A stretch of 64,000 nt of DNA, from the NCBI GenBank assembly GCA_907165135.1, contig OU015568.1:15945208-16009207 (forward strand). Direction: 5' to 3'. The translations under genes were made by a program, and so were the position numbers. Under the pieces are notes generated by a model. It ran no database searches, was not told the DNA's origin, and worked only from the letters and a program-made list of their open reading frames with translations. This DNA is from Oikopleura dioica. Its lineage: Eukaryota; Chordata; Appendicularia; Copelata; Oikopleuridae. Positions 9,801 through 18,300 of this stretch are shown here, piece by piece. How positions within the stretch are numbered: position 1 is the first letter of the stretch; each line of letters begins with the position of its first letter.

Positions 9801-10580
9801 GATCAGATGTGCAAATACGCCCGTGGACCGCGCCGAGAGATGTGTGCTCGACAACTGATTGCCTGGAGAAAAAGCGCCGAAGCAAAAGCTGACAACCTTG
9901 GACGCCTGTTCTACAACTCCGAAGCCGACGACTGCGACGGTGGAGCTTCAGCTGGAGGCATCTGTAAGGTTCGCCCCAGGTCCGAACCAGTAGCTTCATT
10001 TCCACCGCCCCCGCCTCGCCGCTCATAGGCTCGGGCTTTCTTATCACCTCTCGCCCACGAGCCTGAGGCCCAGCTCCGCGCACATTTTCAAATTCCCCTC
10101 ACTCGCAAAAACTGCAAACCAGCGACAGCAGCAAAGAATAAAAAAGGTAGAAAAGAGATTTCCCCGCTGTTATTCCCAGAGACTGTAAATAAACATGTTG
10201 ACCCTTGAATCGAGATGCGTTCGCGTTCCTTAGAGTTGAGTGAGAGTGAGTTCAAGTCAGGATATCAAGTAGAGGCCTAGTTCTACTAGCGTCGGTTTCT
10301 AGCTAGTCGGTCTCCGGACCGCAGCTAGTCATCGAGAGTCTGTGTGGAGCTGGGATGAACCTTTTAGCATAAAATGAACAAATTAAGTGGACACAACGGA
10401 ATTCATATCGCCTGCCATCCTAGACTCAAGGCCATTTTCGATAAAGAAGAAGAAATCCGAAAGAAAAACCCTCGTCACAGCGAAAAATACCCTTGGGTTT
10501 GCGACGTTTGCGCATCAGTTGGAAGTTCCATGGAGTGGACGCCCGCCACTGCTGCCAGATCAGCAAAAAGACTTCAGTAA
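811..10580 (+). CDS. PHF7/G2E3-like extended-PHD and RING-type zinc finger protein, split by a retrotransposon
   Basis: Six exons can be joined in frame: 811-893, 936-1356, 1402-1564, 1611-1976, 2021-2231 and 10388-10580, giving about 478 residues. The cysteine and histidine pattern begins with CVFC in exon 1. An extended PHD follows (CCICKRSGASIGC, then FHYPCAKRAG and a C/H pair), then a RING/PHD-like block (CQCC, HREC, CPLC). A last PHD-like block (LCDDCG, HIACHP, WVCDVC) is formed only when the exon ending at 2231 is joined to 10388. This order is that of the PHF7/G2E3 family, nuclear readers and ubiquitin ligases. All introns are GT-AG. The last native intron would be 39 bp, but it now carries an 8.1-kb LTR element in sense orientation. 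A further small 3' exon beyond 10580 cannot be excluded. The family call is by motif order only. Confidence 0.75.
2254..2657 (+). repeat. 5' LTR of element 1
   Basis: 404 bp, TG...TA ends with an imperfect terminal inverted repeat (TGTAAGG against CCTTTTA). It matches the copy at 9963-10366 with one substitution. AATAAA-like motifs lie near 2429-2434 and 2476-2481, so the polyadenylation signal is probably here. Confidence 0.95.
2660..2677 (+). promoter_or_regulatory. Primer binding site of element 1
   Basis: TGGTGTCAGAAGTGGGAT starts two bases after the 5' LTR. It begins with TGG, the complement of a tRNA 3' CCA. The sequence resembles primer sites attributed to tRNA-Leu in other Ty3/gypsy elements; the tRNA identity is inferred. 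Confidence 0.75.
2678..3685 (+). other. Long untranslated leader of element 1
   Basis: About 1 kb between the primer site and gag with no long frame. Around 3228-3305 there is a cluster of short palindromes built on GGTCA(C/G)..TGACC and runs of C, able to form several stem-loops. A packaging or dimer-linkage role is possible, by analogy with retroviral leaders. Confidence 0.5.
3686..4810 (+). CDS. gag: Gag-like protein of element 1
   Basis: 374 residues. The position after the leader and before protease, an acidic Ala-rich N-terminal helix region, a central helical part and a strongly basic Lys/Asn-rich tail (residues about 280-350) all fit Gag. No CCHC zinc knuckle is present, so RNA binding probably depends on the basic tail. 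The frame ends inside the start of the pol frame, which lies one base forward (+1, or -2). Ribosomal frameshifting or separate translation would be needed. Confidence 0.8.
   Translation: MTTKAEIVAILKYTRSKLDGLDANSDDDAIKADIARLKREEADLVAALVDMALDGSDTTDAASNGVATNAQVLQQQMLMSYLRDISFNGSSEEALSNFITKLEAILASLPLLDFNTVYLAVKPALPAAVIKSLSKANINNLEDFKRHLFSLYGSFSSIYQKLESWQNRAKGSGTTWTRHATQLTSSLESLKVSYLAMLRRRYENSRTQEELLLKPFEATYEDGFNLILYLKLLQDIAATDSNVHRTVSVELDALHTPHALANRAEAVRCQTVPLSAHVYKNNNKPRKTAEQDEKSDKQNPKKGNNSNKKGKKKENQKTNNNGKNSSNSNSSSNPNARSGAADGTYFALRDQNDFDAVVESKTRSSRGHAVRPRL
4755..7268 (+). CDS. pol: Protease, reverse transcriptase and RNase H frame of element 1
   Basis: The open frame overlaps the end of gag by 56 bases. 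In order it holds an aspartic protease with DPG at the active site (LYDPGSFAS, about residue 55) in place of the usual DSG or DTG and a later ILGRD flap-type motif. It then holds RT with the first catalytic Asp in SLDVSKGYW, LPFGLKNS, and FIDD at 5971-5982 instead of YxDD. RNase H has the Asp, Glu and Asp motifs LITDAS, TEREALGL and RTDHQAL. The frame runs out at 7268 in low-complexity Ser/Thr-rich sequence, while the coding signal shifts to the next frame near 6960-7000. The residue changes at the protease and RT sites are unusual but conservative. Confidence 0.9.
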   Translation: MLNQKLGPVGATQSALDSKHHKICINYEDQCNSNSSPVYLPISFPELKGKWLSALYDPGSFASIMKLCVAKDLNAKVLETDQKISGIGSSNRPCLGKVCLDMKVGHHGLWKRTTFFLVPDSAMGIPLILGRDPLFNRCIQVNTNLQRKTLVFKTPTGWTRVPFINDPPFEDYNAANDKAGVYFADLSTTELLGRVTELGIDINDAAPEAQKRLMAIIMLKINRVFSCENRPIGNFSNFEVRIDTEPGKTISVQQYPLPVMIEESMDAEMEKLAALGVVVPCTDNHGWNTPIGGVRKPDGTMRMILNFKLTLNKVLVEDDSFNIPNMERQSMVPPGNKFFMSLDVSKGYWNLRVRKEDQVKLSICWNNRNWQFTRLPFGLKNSGSWFCRAIADALEGMKYRSNIKIFIDDVLVHAADFETFANAVEEVLKRLDDVGFVVNPKKCKILYPQCKWLGRLLSSEGLSADPDNVEAINRIKSPTSYKSLQSLLGMLNWVRQFASVKIGESIAENSFSHIVKPITELLKINKPRSSKFVWTAEAEEALRRVKAKLTDGSMVYFPDYTLPFVLITDASKLAMGYVLLQPISNKNRIVRLNSRTLNPAQQNYSTTEREALGLVWAVEDCKHILQGTSFVVRTDHQALTYIDSSTPRNDKVARWANKLSVYDFVVEFIPGVDNSVADFLSRPEGAEPKKTSEDDTLAGTFVDFHQWKIYVPSWVKPGKPPSNTLNGTDLTMPEDLVATLSLSEPSLSTTVLTKSPQPSLMTPSSPNTSTLSTTTLNSSRMTSAKRVFGSIIAETRFPNAQLPVSCQLPTKSTFRPRCAVKYSTHTTISVPMLGANE
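6956..8806 (+). CDS. int: Integrase frame of element 1
   Basis: The frame is open from 6956, with a first ATG at 7169 (545 residues from there). It shows the HHCC zinc-binding domain (HSYHDQCAH, then CPC) and the catalytic triad as VDFID, SSDRGTH and the Glu in GALEVQHR. A C-terminal GPF/Y-like patch (RWIGPYVV) follows, then an acidic, Pro/Asn-rich tail and a short basic end. It lies one base back (-1) from the RT/RNase H frame and overlaps it by up to 313 bases. This is either a second programmed frameshift or a single-base lesion in this copy. The near-identical LTRs argue that any lesion would be young. Confidence 0.85.
   Translation, partial: GSRRDPLAERAIVVYNCTHEIASAQFDDPVVSKYLNALDYNVELVKDDQCEESIWLNHRRNQISKCAATGVLSVADKIYIPTAMRREVLHSYHDQCAHAGSKRMMELTSHLTWPMKSKDINNYVNSCPCVHRTGGRGQSHKPKIRTTVRGKRIFEKILVDFIDMPSSKHGYRYCLTVLDTFSRFLVVVPTRKHRAVDAVKAIRDKIFSTFPRPKIISSDRGTHFTSSMNEEFAKLHGVEWKYHCAYHPESCGALEVQHRVLKDSLFVAVHSQNIDWADALPEVVRILNSLPNAATQTSPFELVFGCKPDLSQFDLVDNSDVEVTPAEYVKKSAADRKILYERVKLIQEKTDEARRRNDGPAIEAKSIEAGSKVLIYRPLCATGRRSKMRWIGPYVVTRSNDSVIEIIDEEGNKDFIHRTQVQPIQERREHLGPLPNFPNLHVPLAKTGFDNSKDPPVVLNAPPMTDMRLPERTAPTGSANGEESNPAGPANGDDSNSAGPVADESDDLGPEDSVNEDVNDDGGTAEQVTRPTRPLTPVNEEPELDEFGTPMSIAPTPPNPKTQKFTRPPPVPRNSRARTRLAEEEKQASLDLAKKLQFEINKPVTRSTRAKQNNPR
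8807..9035 (+). other. Spacer between integrase and ORF3 in element 1
   Basis: 229 bp without a coding frame. It contains an AG after a pyrimidine-poor stretch just before ORF3 (CCCCTTAG near 9038-9047), a possible splice acceptor for a subgenomic mRNA, which is how a downstream ORF could be reached. Confidence 0.35.
9036..10028 (+). CDS. ORF3 of element 1, unknown protein reading into the 3' LTR
   Basis: 330 residues downstream of integrase, in the position where other elements carry env. No signal peptide or membrane segment is seen, so it is not an envelope protein. The N-terminal part is acidic and Asp/Val/Thr-rich. The middle (residues about 175-200) is strongly basic (KKKKLRRARQSKKNRK), like a nucleic-acid-binding or nuclear-import region. 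The C-terminal part has a helical Cys/Arg-rich segment and a Pro-rich tail. The last 22 codons lie inside the LTR (from 9963). No family is recognised. The true start could be a spliced upstream exon, because the ATG at 9036 sits close to a possible acceptor. Confidence 0.65.
   Translation: MPLRILESFINLFPKIRLFDSSSGKLADKVKSVICIGAEVANVDPEMARPDPVIVAADNVNVTSTTDVNPDDCAMDIIDASPDFTLNSTSALVIDEDAAPVVTSGPGTDHKPVLVSENIVEAIFTAAENGESITGLVDQLQPLSTSTPFARPPDVPNESSVWIDDDNNEFDEMLAKKKKLRRARQSKKNRKIQKMKVIRRNGNSRPLADATPVNKNRSTFLCLELLENIGKLAANRKIDRGNSKFFESPAGRKLIDQMCKYARGPRREMCARQLIAWRKSAEAKADNLGRLFYNSEADDCDGGASAGGICKVRPRSEPVASFPPPPPRRS
9963..10366 (+). repeat. 3' LTR of element 1
   Basis: 404 bp, same ends as the 5' LTR and one substitution from it. 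Its first 66 bases double as the end of ORF3. There is no clear polypurine tract just upstream (only short GGAGG runs), which is unusual for a replicating element. Confidence 0.95.
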
Positions 10581-11256
10581 AAAATCCTGTCCTTGTTTTT
10601 ATCCCTGCGCAGATACTATTGTAATATATATTTATTTTATTTTCGTAACGCTTCTGGTTGTCTATTTTTCAGAGGAGGTTCTAAAAGAACCATCCAGAAT
10701 GTGATTCAGAATCTCATATAATTTTCAGCAACAAAATTTCCGCTGAAAATTCTGAAATATAGACCGCCGCGAATTTTCTACGTTTTGTAATCCTCGGTCA
10801 TTTGGCGTCAGATAAATGATCAGAAGAATTAATTAGTGAAGAGCGTCAAGATCATTAAATGACATCAAGAGAATGCAATTTTTCCACTTGTACTGCTGGA
10901 AATCGTTAATTGGCCTGCCCAGAAAAGAACGATGGATCAAAAAAGGTCTTATCCTTGATGCGACCATTTTCTCCCTAATTCACAATAAAACTTTATTCAA
11001 AAATGGCAGGGCTCACTAATACGGTATTGGTTAGTTCAGCATTGAACTGAGAACATGGAAGAAAACGAATGGAACTGTAGGAGTTGCTATAAAGTAGACC
11101 GGAGGCCTTTCATCAAGGGTTTGATAAACGGAAATTCTGCGATTCAGGCACGAGTAAAATAAAGAAAACAATGAGAAGATAAAAAGAGAAAATATTGAAA
11201 TTAATATGTGGAGTAAGAACTTGAATGTGAGGCTTGTAGTTATTAGAATTGACTAA
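10581..11256. other. Intergenic region between convergent genes
   Basis: 3' flank of the PHF7-like gene (plus) and the cyclin D gene (minus). A+T-rich, with short open stretches only. A small extra 3' exon of the PHF7-like gene could lie near 10614-10700, after the acceptor-like CTATTTTTCAG. Otherwise nothing is seen. Confidence 0.4.
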
Positions 11257-12225
11257 TTAAAACCAGACGTCTGAAACCTGGTTAGGCGTGCTGTGCTCAT
11301 TCTGACGCCAACGAGATATGCTGTTTTGAAGGGCCTGGTGTGCCTCGTGAACGTCGCGCCGGGGAAAGCCAAGTCGAAGGGAGACGAGGCGGACGAGATC
11401 GTCTTGTCGACGAGCTCTCAGACGGATTCCTCGGAGACTAAAAGGTAATAGAGAGAAGCAAGGAAAGCCGGAATTACCTGAAACAAATACAAGCTGCAGT
11501 CACGATAGCAGGCGAAAATTTATTCAACTCCTGCTCGAGGCACGAAATGTCGATAACGAAACGCGCTCTATTTGTAATTTGTGCGGTGCGCTCCTGATTG
11601 AAGCGCATCAGGGTCATTAAAGGCGACAAGATGTCGATCCGGCTGGTGCAAGAAACATTCCAGCCGAATTGACAAAGGATAGAGATTTCTAATTCCCGGA
11701 TTTCTGATGCCGTGGTCGTGTGGGCCGTGGCAGCGACGCATTTTCTTACTTGAATTGGATTCACATCATAAACTGAGCAATAATGAAGAACCCATTCATT
11801 AATGACAGAAGTACCTTTTGAAATAATAAGCAAACATGTAATGGCAGTCACTTGCAGTTGACAAGGCATAAGTGAGACCTTGGATAAATAACGATCTAAT
11901 AGTTGAACGGCGCCAGGGAATACTGAGCCGCAGCATTCCTCTAGCTCGGCGACTTCGAGAAGCCACTGGGCGACTTCGTTTCGCATCCAAGGTCGACACT
12001 CATCTAAAACAATCGAACGATCCGCGCATGTGTTTGGAAATTACCTTGGATTTCCTCGAAGCAGTCGCTTCTGATATCATTAGGCTGACAGGCGATAAGA
12101 TTCCGCTTGATCCGAATAGGGTCATTTCTCCAATTGGGATCCGGTGTAGATGGAACCGACTGAACGCCAAGTTCAATCGGGCTTTGATCGAGAACAGCTT
12201 CTTCCTCCGGAATATGAATCGGCAT
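11257..12225 (-). CDS. D-type cyclin
   Basis: Three exons (12045-12225, 11478-12003, 11257-11437) give about 295 residues, the normal size of cyclin D. The cyclin box N-domain starts with MRNEVAQWLLEVAE, then VFPGAVQLLDRYLS. The ELEISILCQFGWNVS stretch fits the end of the first cyclin fold. Cyclin D partners CDK4/6 to phosphorylate Rb at G1/S. The canonical N-terminal LxCxE Rb-binding motif is not seen. All introns are GT-AG. A short upstream ATG frame of 7 codons follows a TTTCAG acceptor-like site near 12290, which may be the trans-splice site. Confidence 0.85.
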
Positions 12226-12587
12226 CAACGAGCCACTGCTGGCTCTTTTTCAAGATTTCGTTAGAAAAAGCAAGCCATGGTCATTTTGGTCTTGTCTGAA
12301 AGAAATGGACGATTTAGTGGATTGAAATTATATAAGATTCTGTTTCAATAAAGGGCACAGAAATAATATAAGACCAGCTCTTGAAAGAAACTTTTTCAAA
12401 AAGCGATCGCTCGATGCAAAATCAGTGAGTCCTACGATGATTTTAAGGGGACAGTTTTTAAGTTCTGATCAGTTCTTTTCAATGTTGAGTCAGAGGGTTG
12501 GGTTCGATTCAAGTAGAGCAAAGTTAGCACTAGAGTTTTTGTTTAGAAGAAAAGTAATGAAAGGTGTTGCATCATCGAGTTTTTTCT
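12226..12587. other. Gap between cyclin D and MBF1 genes
   Basis: Contains a probable trans-splice or 5' acceptor for cyclin D (CTTTCAG on the minus strand near 12290) and the 3' UTR of MBF1. No further gene is seen. Confidence 0.4.
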
Positions 12588-13108
12588 CTACTTTTTGGGC
12601 TTTGGCTGGGCCATTGGCTGACCCTTGTCCTTGCCCCGGAGTTTTATGCCGATCACGCGTTCGATCTTGCCCAGGATTTGATTGTTCGGAATGCTCTTGC
12701 CGAGCTCGTACTCGTTGATAACCTGCGGCTTCTCGCAGATCTTGGTAGCCAGCTCTTTTTGAGTCATTCCTTTCTGGTTGCGTCCCTTTTGGATGAGTTT
12801 GCCGACATCCATACCAAGGGTCTATCAAATAGTCAGCATCAAATTCACTTATTGTGAGCGGTACCTTGTGTTTAAGCTCTTCCGTTTCTCGATCGAGCTT
12901 GGCATGGTGGGCGGTGTTTCCTTTGTTGTTGGTTCCGGCAAACATTTTTTGTCGAGTCTCGAGGTTGCCAGATCGCTGGGCTTGTCGGAGGGCAGACTTT
13001 TCATTTGCGGTTCCCTAGGCGAGAATACAGATATTTTTAGGAAGAATAAGTGCTTACTCGAGCGGGTCGGGATTTGCTGATAACGGTAACGGAATCCCAG
13101 TCATCCAT
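12588..13108 (-). CDS. MBF1: Multiprotein bridging factor 1 / EDF1
   Basis: Exons 13058-13108, 12865-13014 and 12588-12821 join in frame to 144 residues, close to the family's 148. The N-terminal MDDWDSVTV start, the central [19 protein letters not shown] and the C-terminal helix-turn-helix ([28 protein letters not shown]) are diagnostic. MBF1 is a transcription coactivator that bridges TBP and bZIP factors and also acts at collided ribosomes. It starts 65 bp after the delta-tubulin stop, so the two are probably in one operon. Confidence 0.97.
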
Positions 13109-13173
13109 GGTAAGATACTTTTAGTTAACTTCTGAATACATATCGGATTAACAGTTGAAAGAAAAAAATATAT

Positions 13174-14519
13174 TTAGAGTGATTTCAAGGAATGTTGCAT
13201 TTGTTCAAGGTGGGCGAAGGAATTCACAAAGTGCTCAGAATCGATAGAATAGGCTTCGTAGCGGTGAAGAAAGGCGCGATGATTGAACATGTCCCAAGAT
13301 TGCGAAAGAACTGTCTCGAGCGGCTCTAAAGGTGTTCATAAAATAACCTTACAGAATTTTGAGCGTTACCGATAAGAGTTTGATCTGCAGAGAGCGTCGA
13401 TAGAAACGTTTCATGCTTCAGAAAAGGTTTTTTCGCCAGATAAGAATTGAATCTATCTGTCGGAGCGATTTTGTCTGAGAATATCTTGTCATCATTTAGG
13501 CAGCTCTCTATTTTTTCGCATCCTTCGTTTTTGCCTCGAATGTAAGCATTCATCGCGATTGACCTGTTTGTCACTGACTTCATATTCATATTTCCAGAGT
13601 TTTCGTTAAAATTGCCAGTGAGGCAAAGCTGATGCATGTATTTCAACAATAAGTCGTTCGAATATGTCTAGAAGACATAATGAAATAAGCAAGTCGGGAA
13701 GAAAGATAGCGTTACCAAAAATGCTCTTTTTGGATTGTGAAGTTGTGGCAGGCTTCTTGGCGTCAGACATTTGAAATTCGGTGAAGGACAAAGGTCGACG
13801 GCGATTTGGTAGATGGGCATTTTGTGAAGTGCTCCATCCGAATCCTTTATTGGCAAAAGAATCGACGCAAGTTCCTTTGCTACGTAGTTGTTAATGTCCG
13901 AGTAGGCGACGTTTTTGAGATCGAAGCGCGATTGAATAATGTCAGTGATGCTTGAGTTCTGATGGAAAATGATTCCGTCGGTGGAGTTGTTCAACGAGTT
14001 CAGCGTAAGAAGCGTGTTGTAGTTTTGAACGACGACTTCGCCGGTTGAATATGGCCACACGGCGTGCGCTACTATTGGCACTTTTGATCCGTACTCTTCT
14101 CTGATACTCTCGACAGTCCTAGAACCGACTCCAGAGCCTGTACCGCCTGCCATCGCGAGCATAACAAGAAATCCATCATTAATCGAGTCCGAGTCTTCCG
14201 CAAGCTTTCTGATCTGTCGTTGAATAGTCTCTTGATTGCGCTCGCCAAGAACCGAATAGCCAAAGGCCCAATTATTCCCTGATCCAGATCTTGCCGTAAT
14301 CGCCGCCGTTTTCGAGTAGTTCCACGCATTTGCCTCAGATTTTTTCATAACACTCTCGATCACCTTAGGCTCCATGTCAATAAGAACATTTCTTGCGTAC
14401 ACTTTTCCATTCTGCTTTTCAACGAAAAACCCGTCTCGCAAGCCTTCATCCCACATAAGTTCCGTCAAACAATGCGAAATCTGATTGCCGCATTGTCCCA
14501 GAGCAACTGTTATTGGCAT
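13174..14519 (-). CDS. TUBD1: Delta-tubulin
   Basis: Exons 13716-14519, 13370-13667 and 13174-13325 give about 417 residues. The GTPase loop is GGTGSGVGSR, and LGQCGNQI is at the N-terminus. WPYSTGEVVVQNYN is typical of delta rather than alpha or beta tubulin. The C-terminal part (LSQSWDMFNHRAFLHRYE) matches the delta family pattern. Delta-tubulin is needed for triplet microtubules in centrioles and basal bodies. The gene is slightly shorter than the human protein (453). Confidence 0.92.
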
Positions 14520-14667
14520 ACGAGATAATTAAACTCTTAAAATTTATTTGATAGATCGAGAACGAGGAAATTTTGACAGCTGTGGAGCGAGTGCTTGAAG
14601 AAATCGAGTTTTGGAAACAACGAGGAGTACGAAAAATGATCGATGACGGTAGTGAATGAAGGTAAAT

Positions 14668-14978
14668 CTAGCCAGATTTGAACAAGAGGATAGCGACGGA
14701 ACCGAGGTAAAAGTAGATGAAGTTTTTCGTTTCGTGAGTCACATAAGAGCCAAAGTTGCGGCCAACAATACAGTGCCAGGTTGGACTGAATCTTATTAGA
14801 GAAGAATGTGTCATAGAACGCATTACCTGTAGCGCTTGTCGAATTCTTTCTTGATAAATGCGGCAATGTCTTTTTCGATGTTGTACTTGTCCAAAGCTTG
14901 GCTTGCGCATTCTACCACGTCAGCCTGCATATCCTCGGACATATCCGCATTTTTGATGACCGCTCTCTTCTCCGTCAT
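14668..14978 (-). CDS. DYNLL1: Dynein light chain LC8
   Basis: Two exons (14827-14978 and 14668-14785) joined at a GT-AG intron give 89 residues, the exact family length. [36 protein letters not shown] and [16 protein letters not shown] are near-invariant LC8 segments. LC8 is a dimerisation hub in cytoplasmic and axonemal dynein and many other complexes. Confidence 0.98.
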
Positions 14979-15381
14979 TATCGATAAAGCGATTCAAGTC
15001 TCTGAAAGAGGAAGATTAGAGCCTTATCAATCGGTAGAACTAGGAGGCAGTGTTCCAACACAAATCACGATGAACTTCAAATATTCAAAAGTAAAGGAAT
15101 CAGAATAATGGGTTTTCAGAAAAGTTGGGCAATTAAAAGGAGACTCATTAAAATTACTAATTGAGGGTTTACCCTACAGTCATTCTTTCAGTGATACCGC
15201 AAACAGACATTGAAAAATTCGCTACATCCCAGGAAAAGTTAAAACGTCCCTGCAAAGTTATAATTTTACATCGATTTTGAGCGGTATTAAAAGATCGGAA
15301 TGGGAAAGAATGGGACGAAGTACGAGGCAGAATTGAAAAAGCGACAGGTTCAGAACAAATTTAGAAAGAAATCAATCGTTA
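14979..15381. other. Gap between LC8 and exportin-7 genes
   Basis: 403 bp. Holds the LC8 5' region and the exportin-7 3' UTR. No gene is seen. Confidence 0.4.
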
Positions 15382-18300
15382 TTAACGATAGCTCGAGTAC
15401 CCATTCATGTTGGAGTCCATTTTCCCGTTGGCACTTGCGCCGTTTTCACCGACAGCCTTCACAAAAATTAATTATAAATCCAGTAAGCCAGTCAATTACT
15501 CGCTAATAAATTGAATACCTTCAAAACATCATTCACTTCTCTTCGGAAAACAGAGAGTCCGTGCGTGAAACGATCGCGGTTTTTCGAATGAAGATTCTTG
15601 TCAATACCTTCCATCAAATGTTCAAAGCACTTAAAATCAGTGAACGGGGACATCATCGCAAATCGGGATACCTGGGACAGTCCCTGAAGCTTGTCGGGGC
15701 TTTGGGTTGAGCAAAGGCTTTCTTGCACCTTGCCAAAGTTGTCAAAATTAATCAGGATAAGGCCTAGCAGTGGTCTTGACATGCTCCATTGATTTTTGCA
15801 ATCCTACAACGCGCTATTAGTGACACTGAGAGAAGAAATAAAAGCAAACCTGGAACATGATTATATTTAAAATATTAATAAGCGGCTGCTGCATCAGTTC
15901 TGGGTGTTTTTCGAGAATTCCTAAAAGCTTCTGTCCAGCAGCTAGCTCCCAGTTCTGTGAAAGAGCGGCCTTGTTTCGTCTGTTCCATATTCTCCTTGAG
16001 GAAAGCGTCAAATCTAGTCGATAAGTACTGACACTTACCAAACGAATGAAACAACATTATCAAGTGTAGTACAACAGTTTGTGCAGACGGCAGTGTCCCA
16101 CGCGGCAAGTCCGTGCGTAATTGATTGCATGATAGAGTAGAGTACTTCTTCCGGTAGCTGTGCGAATAATGTCATGTGATCCTGAGTGATAACTTCCATA
16201 AGACTGTAATATGAAGTGTTGAGCTTGGGGTAGTCAGCAAGTTGGCTTGGAGTGATGGACACGAGCAGTTTAACAAACGTCTTGAAATTGGTTGATCGAG
16301 AGGATGAGAAATGTCAATTACCTCGAAAGCATTTTCTAATGCGTTGTCATTGTAAAGCTTGAAAATTCCGAAGTTGACCATATTTGAGCTGAGAGCAGAA
16401 CGCAGTAGCTTGAAGCAGAGGCAAACACCTTTCAATTTATGGCTGTAAATTAGCGAGTCAGGAATCTCTCCGATGCCAAGGATGGCTTGACCGTAAGTGA
16501 CGAGCATGTTGGAAGCTTCGCGGAAAAGCAACACACCGTTTGGTGATGAAACTTCGAATTGTAATCGTTGAGATCTGTTTTGAAGAAGCTCAACCATACC
16601 TAGTAAGAATAAATCACTGCGATAAACGAGATATTCTTACATTTCAAAATGGGCGTAGTCACGTCTGGATCGTGGTACCAAATTTTCAAGGCTTTTCCTA
16701 AGATTTGAATATTCGCTGGAAAGTACCACTCGAATAACATGAGATACGAAGTTTTGTTGTTGAATGCGATGGCGGCTCCATTTAGATCTCGGGCAACGCC
16801 GATGACCAACTGTTTCAGCTGAGGCTGAACAAAGTATCAACGTCTATCGCATCAAGACTTGATGATCAAGTTGTACATACCGAATGCGAATTGTTAGGCC
16901 CACAACTCGAGTCATTGAGCCCATTTCGGAGAATATCAAAAGCTTCCTGGACTGGACGCATGAAGTTAGAAAAGATCTCTTCGTCCTCTCCTAATTCCAC
17001 CATCAGCAAGCGACCGAGAGCCGAATAAAAGCTCGTTCTACTCTAAAAATATTTTAATTACTTGAATCATCAATCGAACCCTAACCTTGAGGCGCTTGAC
17101 TTGTGACTTATTGTCAAACCCATCTTGTATTCTCAGGAAAGGGAAATCTTGGTGATTGTGAAGGAGCTGCTTGACAGAGTCGAGTTTTATCAGCTTTCGA
17201 ACAGTGGCGTATCCAACAGCAAGATCGGACAATAATTGAAGCGTTTTTCGCTAAAAATGTGATTGATTGAAGATAAACCAATATTCCTACCAAAATTTTT
17301 TCGCTCTCGCCCCAATATTTCAAGTTGATGATGATTTTCTTTACAAGCACATCAAGAATATCCGACTCATCATTCAAGCTGCACACCTCAGACAGTCTCA
17401 TATACGCTTTTGACGACTTGTGGACTTGATCTCCGACGTAGATTTTTCTAAACTGATCGAAAAACTGCAACATCGCCAGCTCAATGGCTTCAGATCTTCC
17501 TTTGCCGTTTTCAAGTCCATTGTTGATGACATCCATGAGCATTAGAATCTTTATACTGAGATCACCATCCAAAGCATCATGCTCATCCGAGCTCGTGATG
17601 CTTATTCGCCCGCCAACAGCAGCACCGATAATGAAAACTAACCAACCGATCTGGAACTCGATGATTTTCTTCTCCTGCTCGTTTACTTGACCATTGAGAA
17701 CCCGCGAATACTCCTGCCCAACTTGGTCGAAGAAATTCTTTAGCAACGTCGTCGTTGATTCATACTCGCATCTGCAGATGGTGGAGATCTGGTCGAGCTG
17801 TTGTGTCAACGAGTTTTGGTCGTCGAGAGGATTGTCCATCCCATCGCAAATGACCAAGCGGGCACATTCAAGTCTTGACTGCACGTAAGACTTCGTTACT
17901 TCTGGCGTGTACTTGTCGAGCTCATGAGCTTTTGCATTTCGGATGTATGGTATCGAGGCGGTTAGTTTCTGCCAGAGACCGAGGAGGTAGTGCAAACTGT
18001 TTGTAGAGAATTGAAAGCAATTTAGCGATTGGACAGTGAATTCAGCAATCAAGCGGATGGCCTCAGAATAGTCGTCTAAGTTTGGTTGATATTAAACTCA
18101 AGAAAATTCAAGAAGAAATACCTAAAGAAGTAAGCTCCCCAAGCTGATAATTAGCTTTGAGACGGCCTAATAGCCTACAGAATTCGTGATACACTTCAGG
18201 ATTCGACAAGCTGTTTCCGTTATTCAACACGGATGTGATTCCCCTCATCAAAGTCGTCAAATATTGATGACGTTCTAGGATGATCAGTTAGTTGATAATA

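Larger units (their letters stand above)
2254..10366 (+). mobile_element. Full-length Ty3/gypsy LTR retrotransposon (element 1) inside an intron
   Basis: Two 404-bp direct repeats (2254-2657 and 9963-10366) flank gag, protease, RT, RNase H and integrase frames plus an extra ORF. The host 4-mer GCAT is duplicated on both sides (2250-2253 and 10367-10370). The domain order with integrase last marks Ty3/gypsy. The LTRs differ at a single position in my reading (AGAAAGGAG against AGAAAAGAG), so the insertion is recent. The LTRs begin TG and end TA. The 404-bp LTR, a leader of about 1 kb and the absence of env set it apart from element 2. It probably belongs to the Tor group described from Oikopleura, but no comparison could be run. 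Confidence 0.95.

Noticed and set aside
12490-12520. tRNA-like GGTTCGATTC stretch
   Set aside because: No matching acceptor, D and anticodon arms around it.
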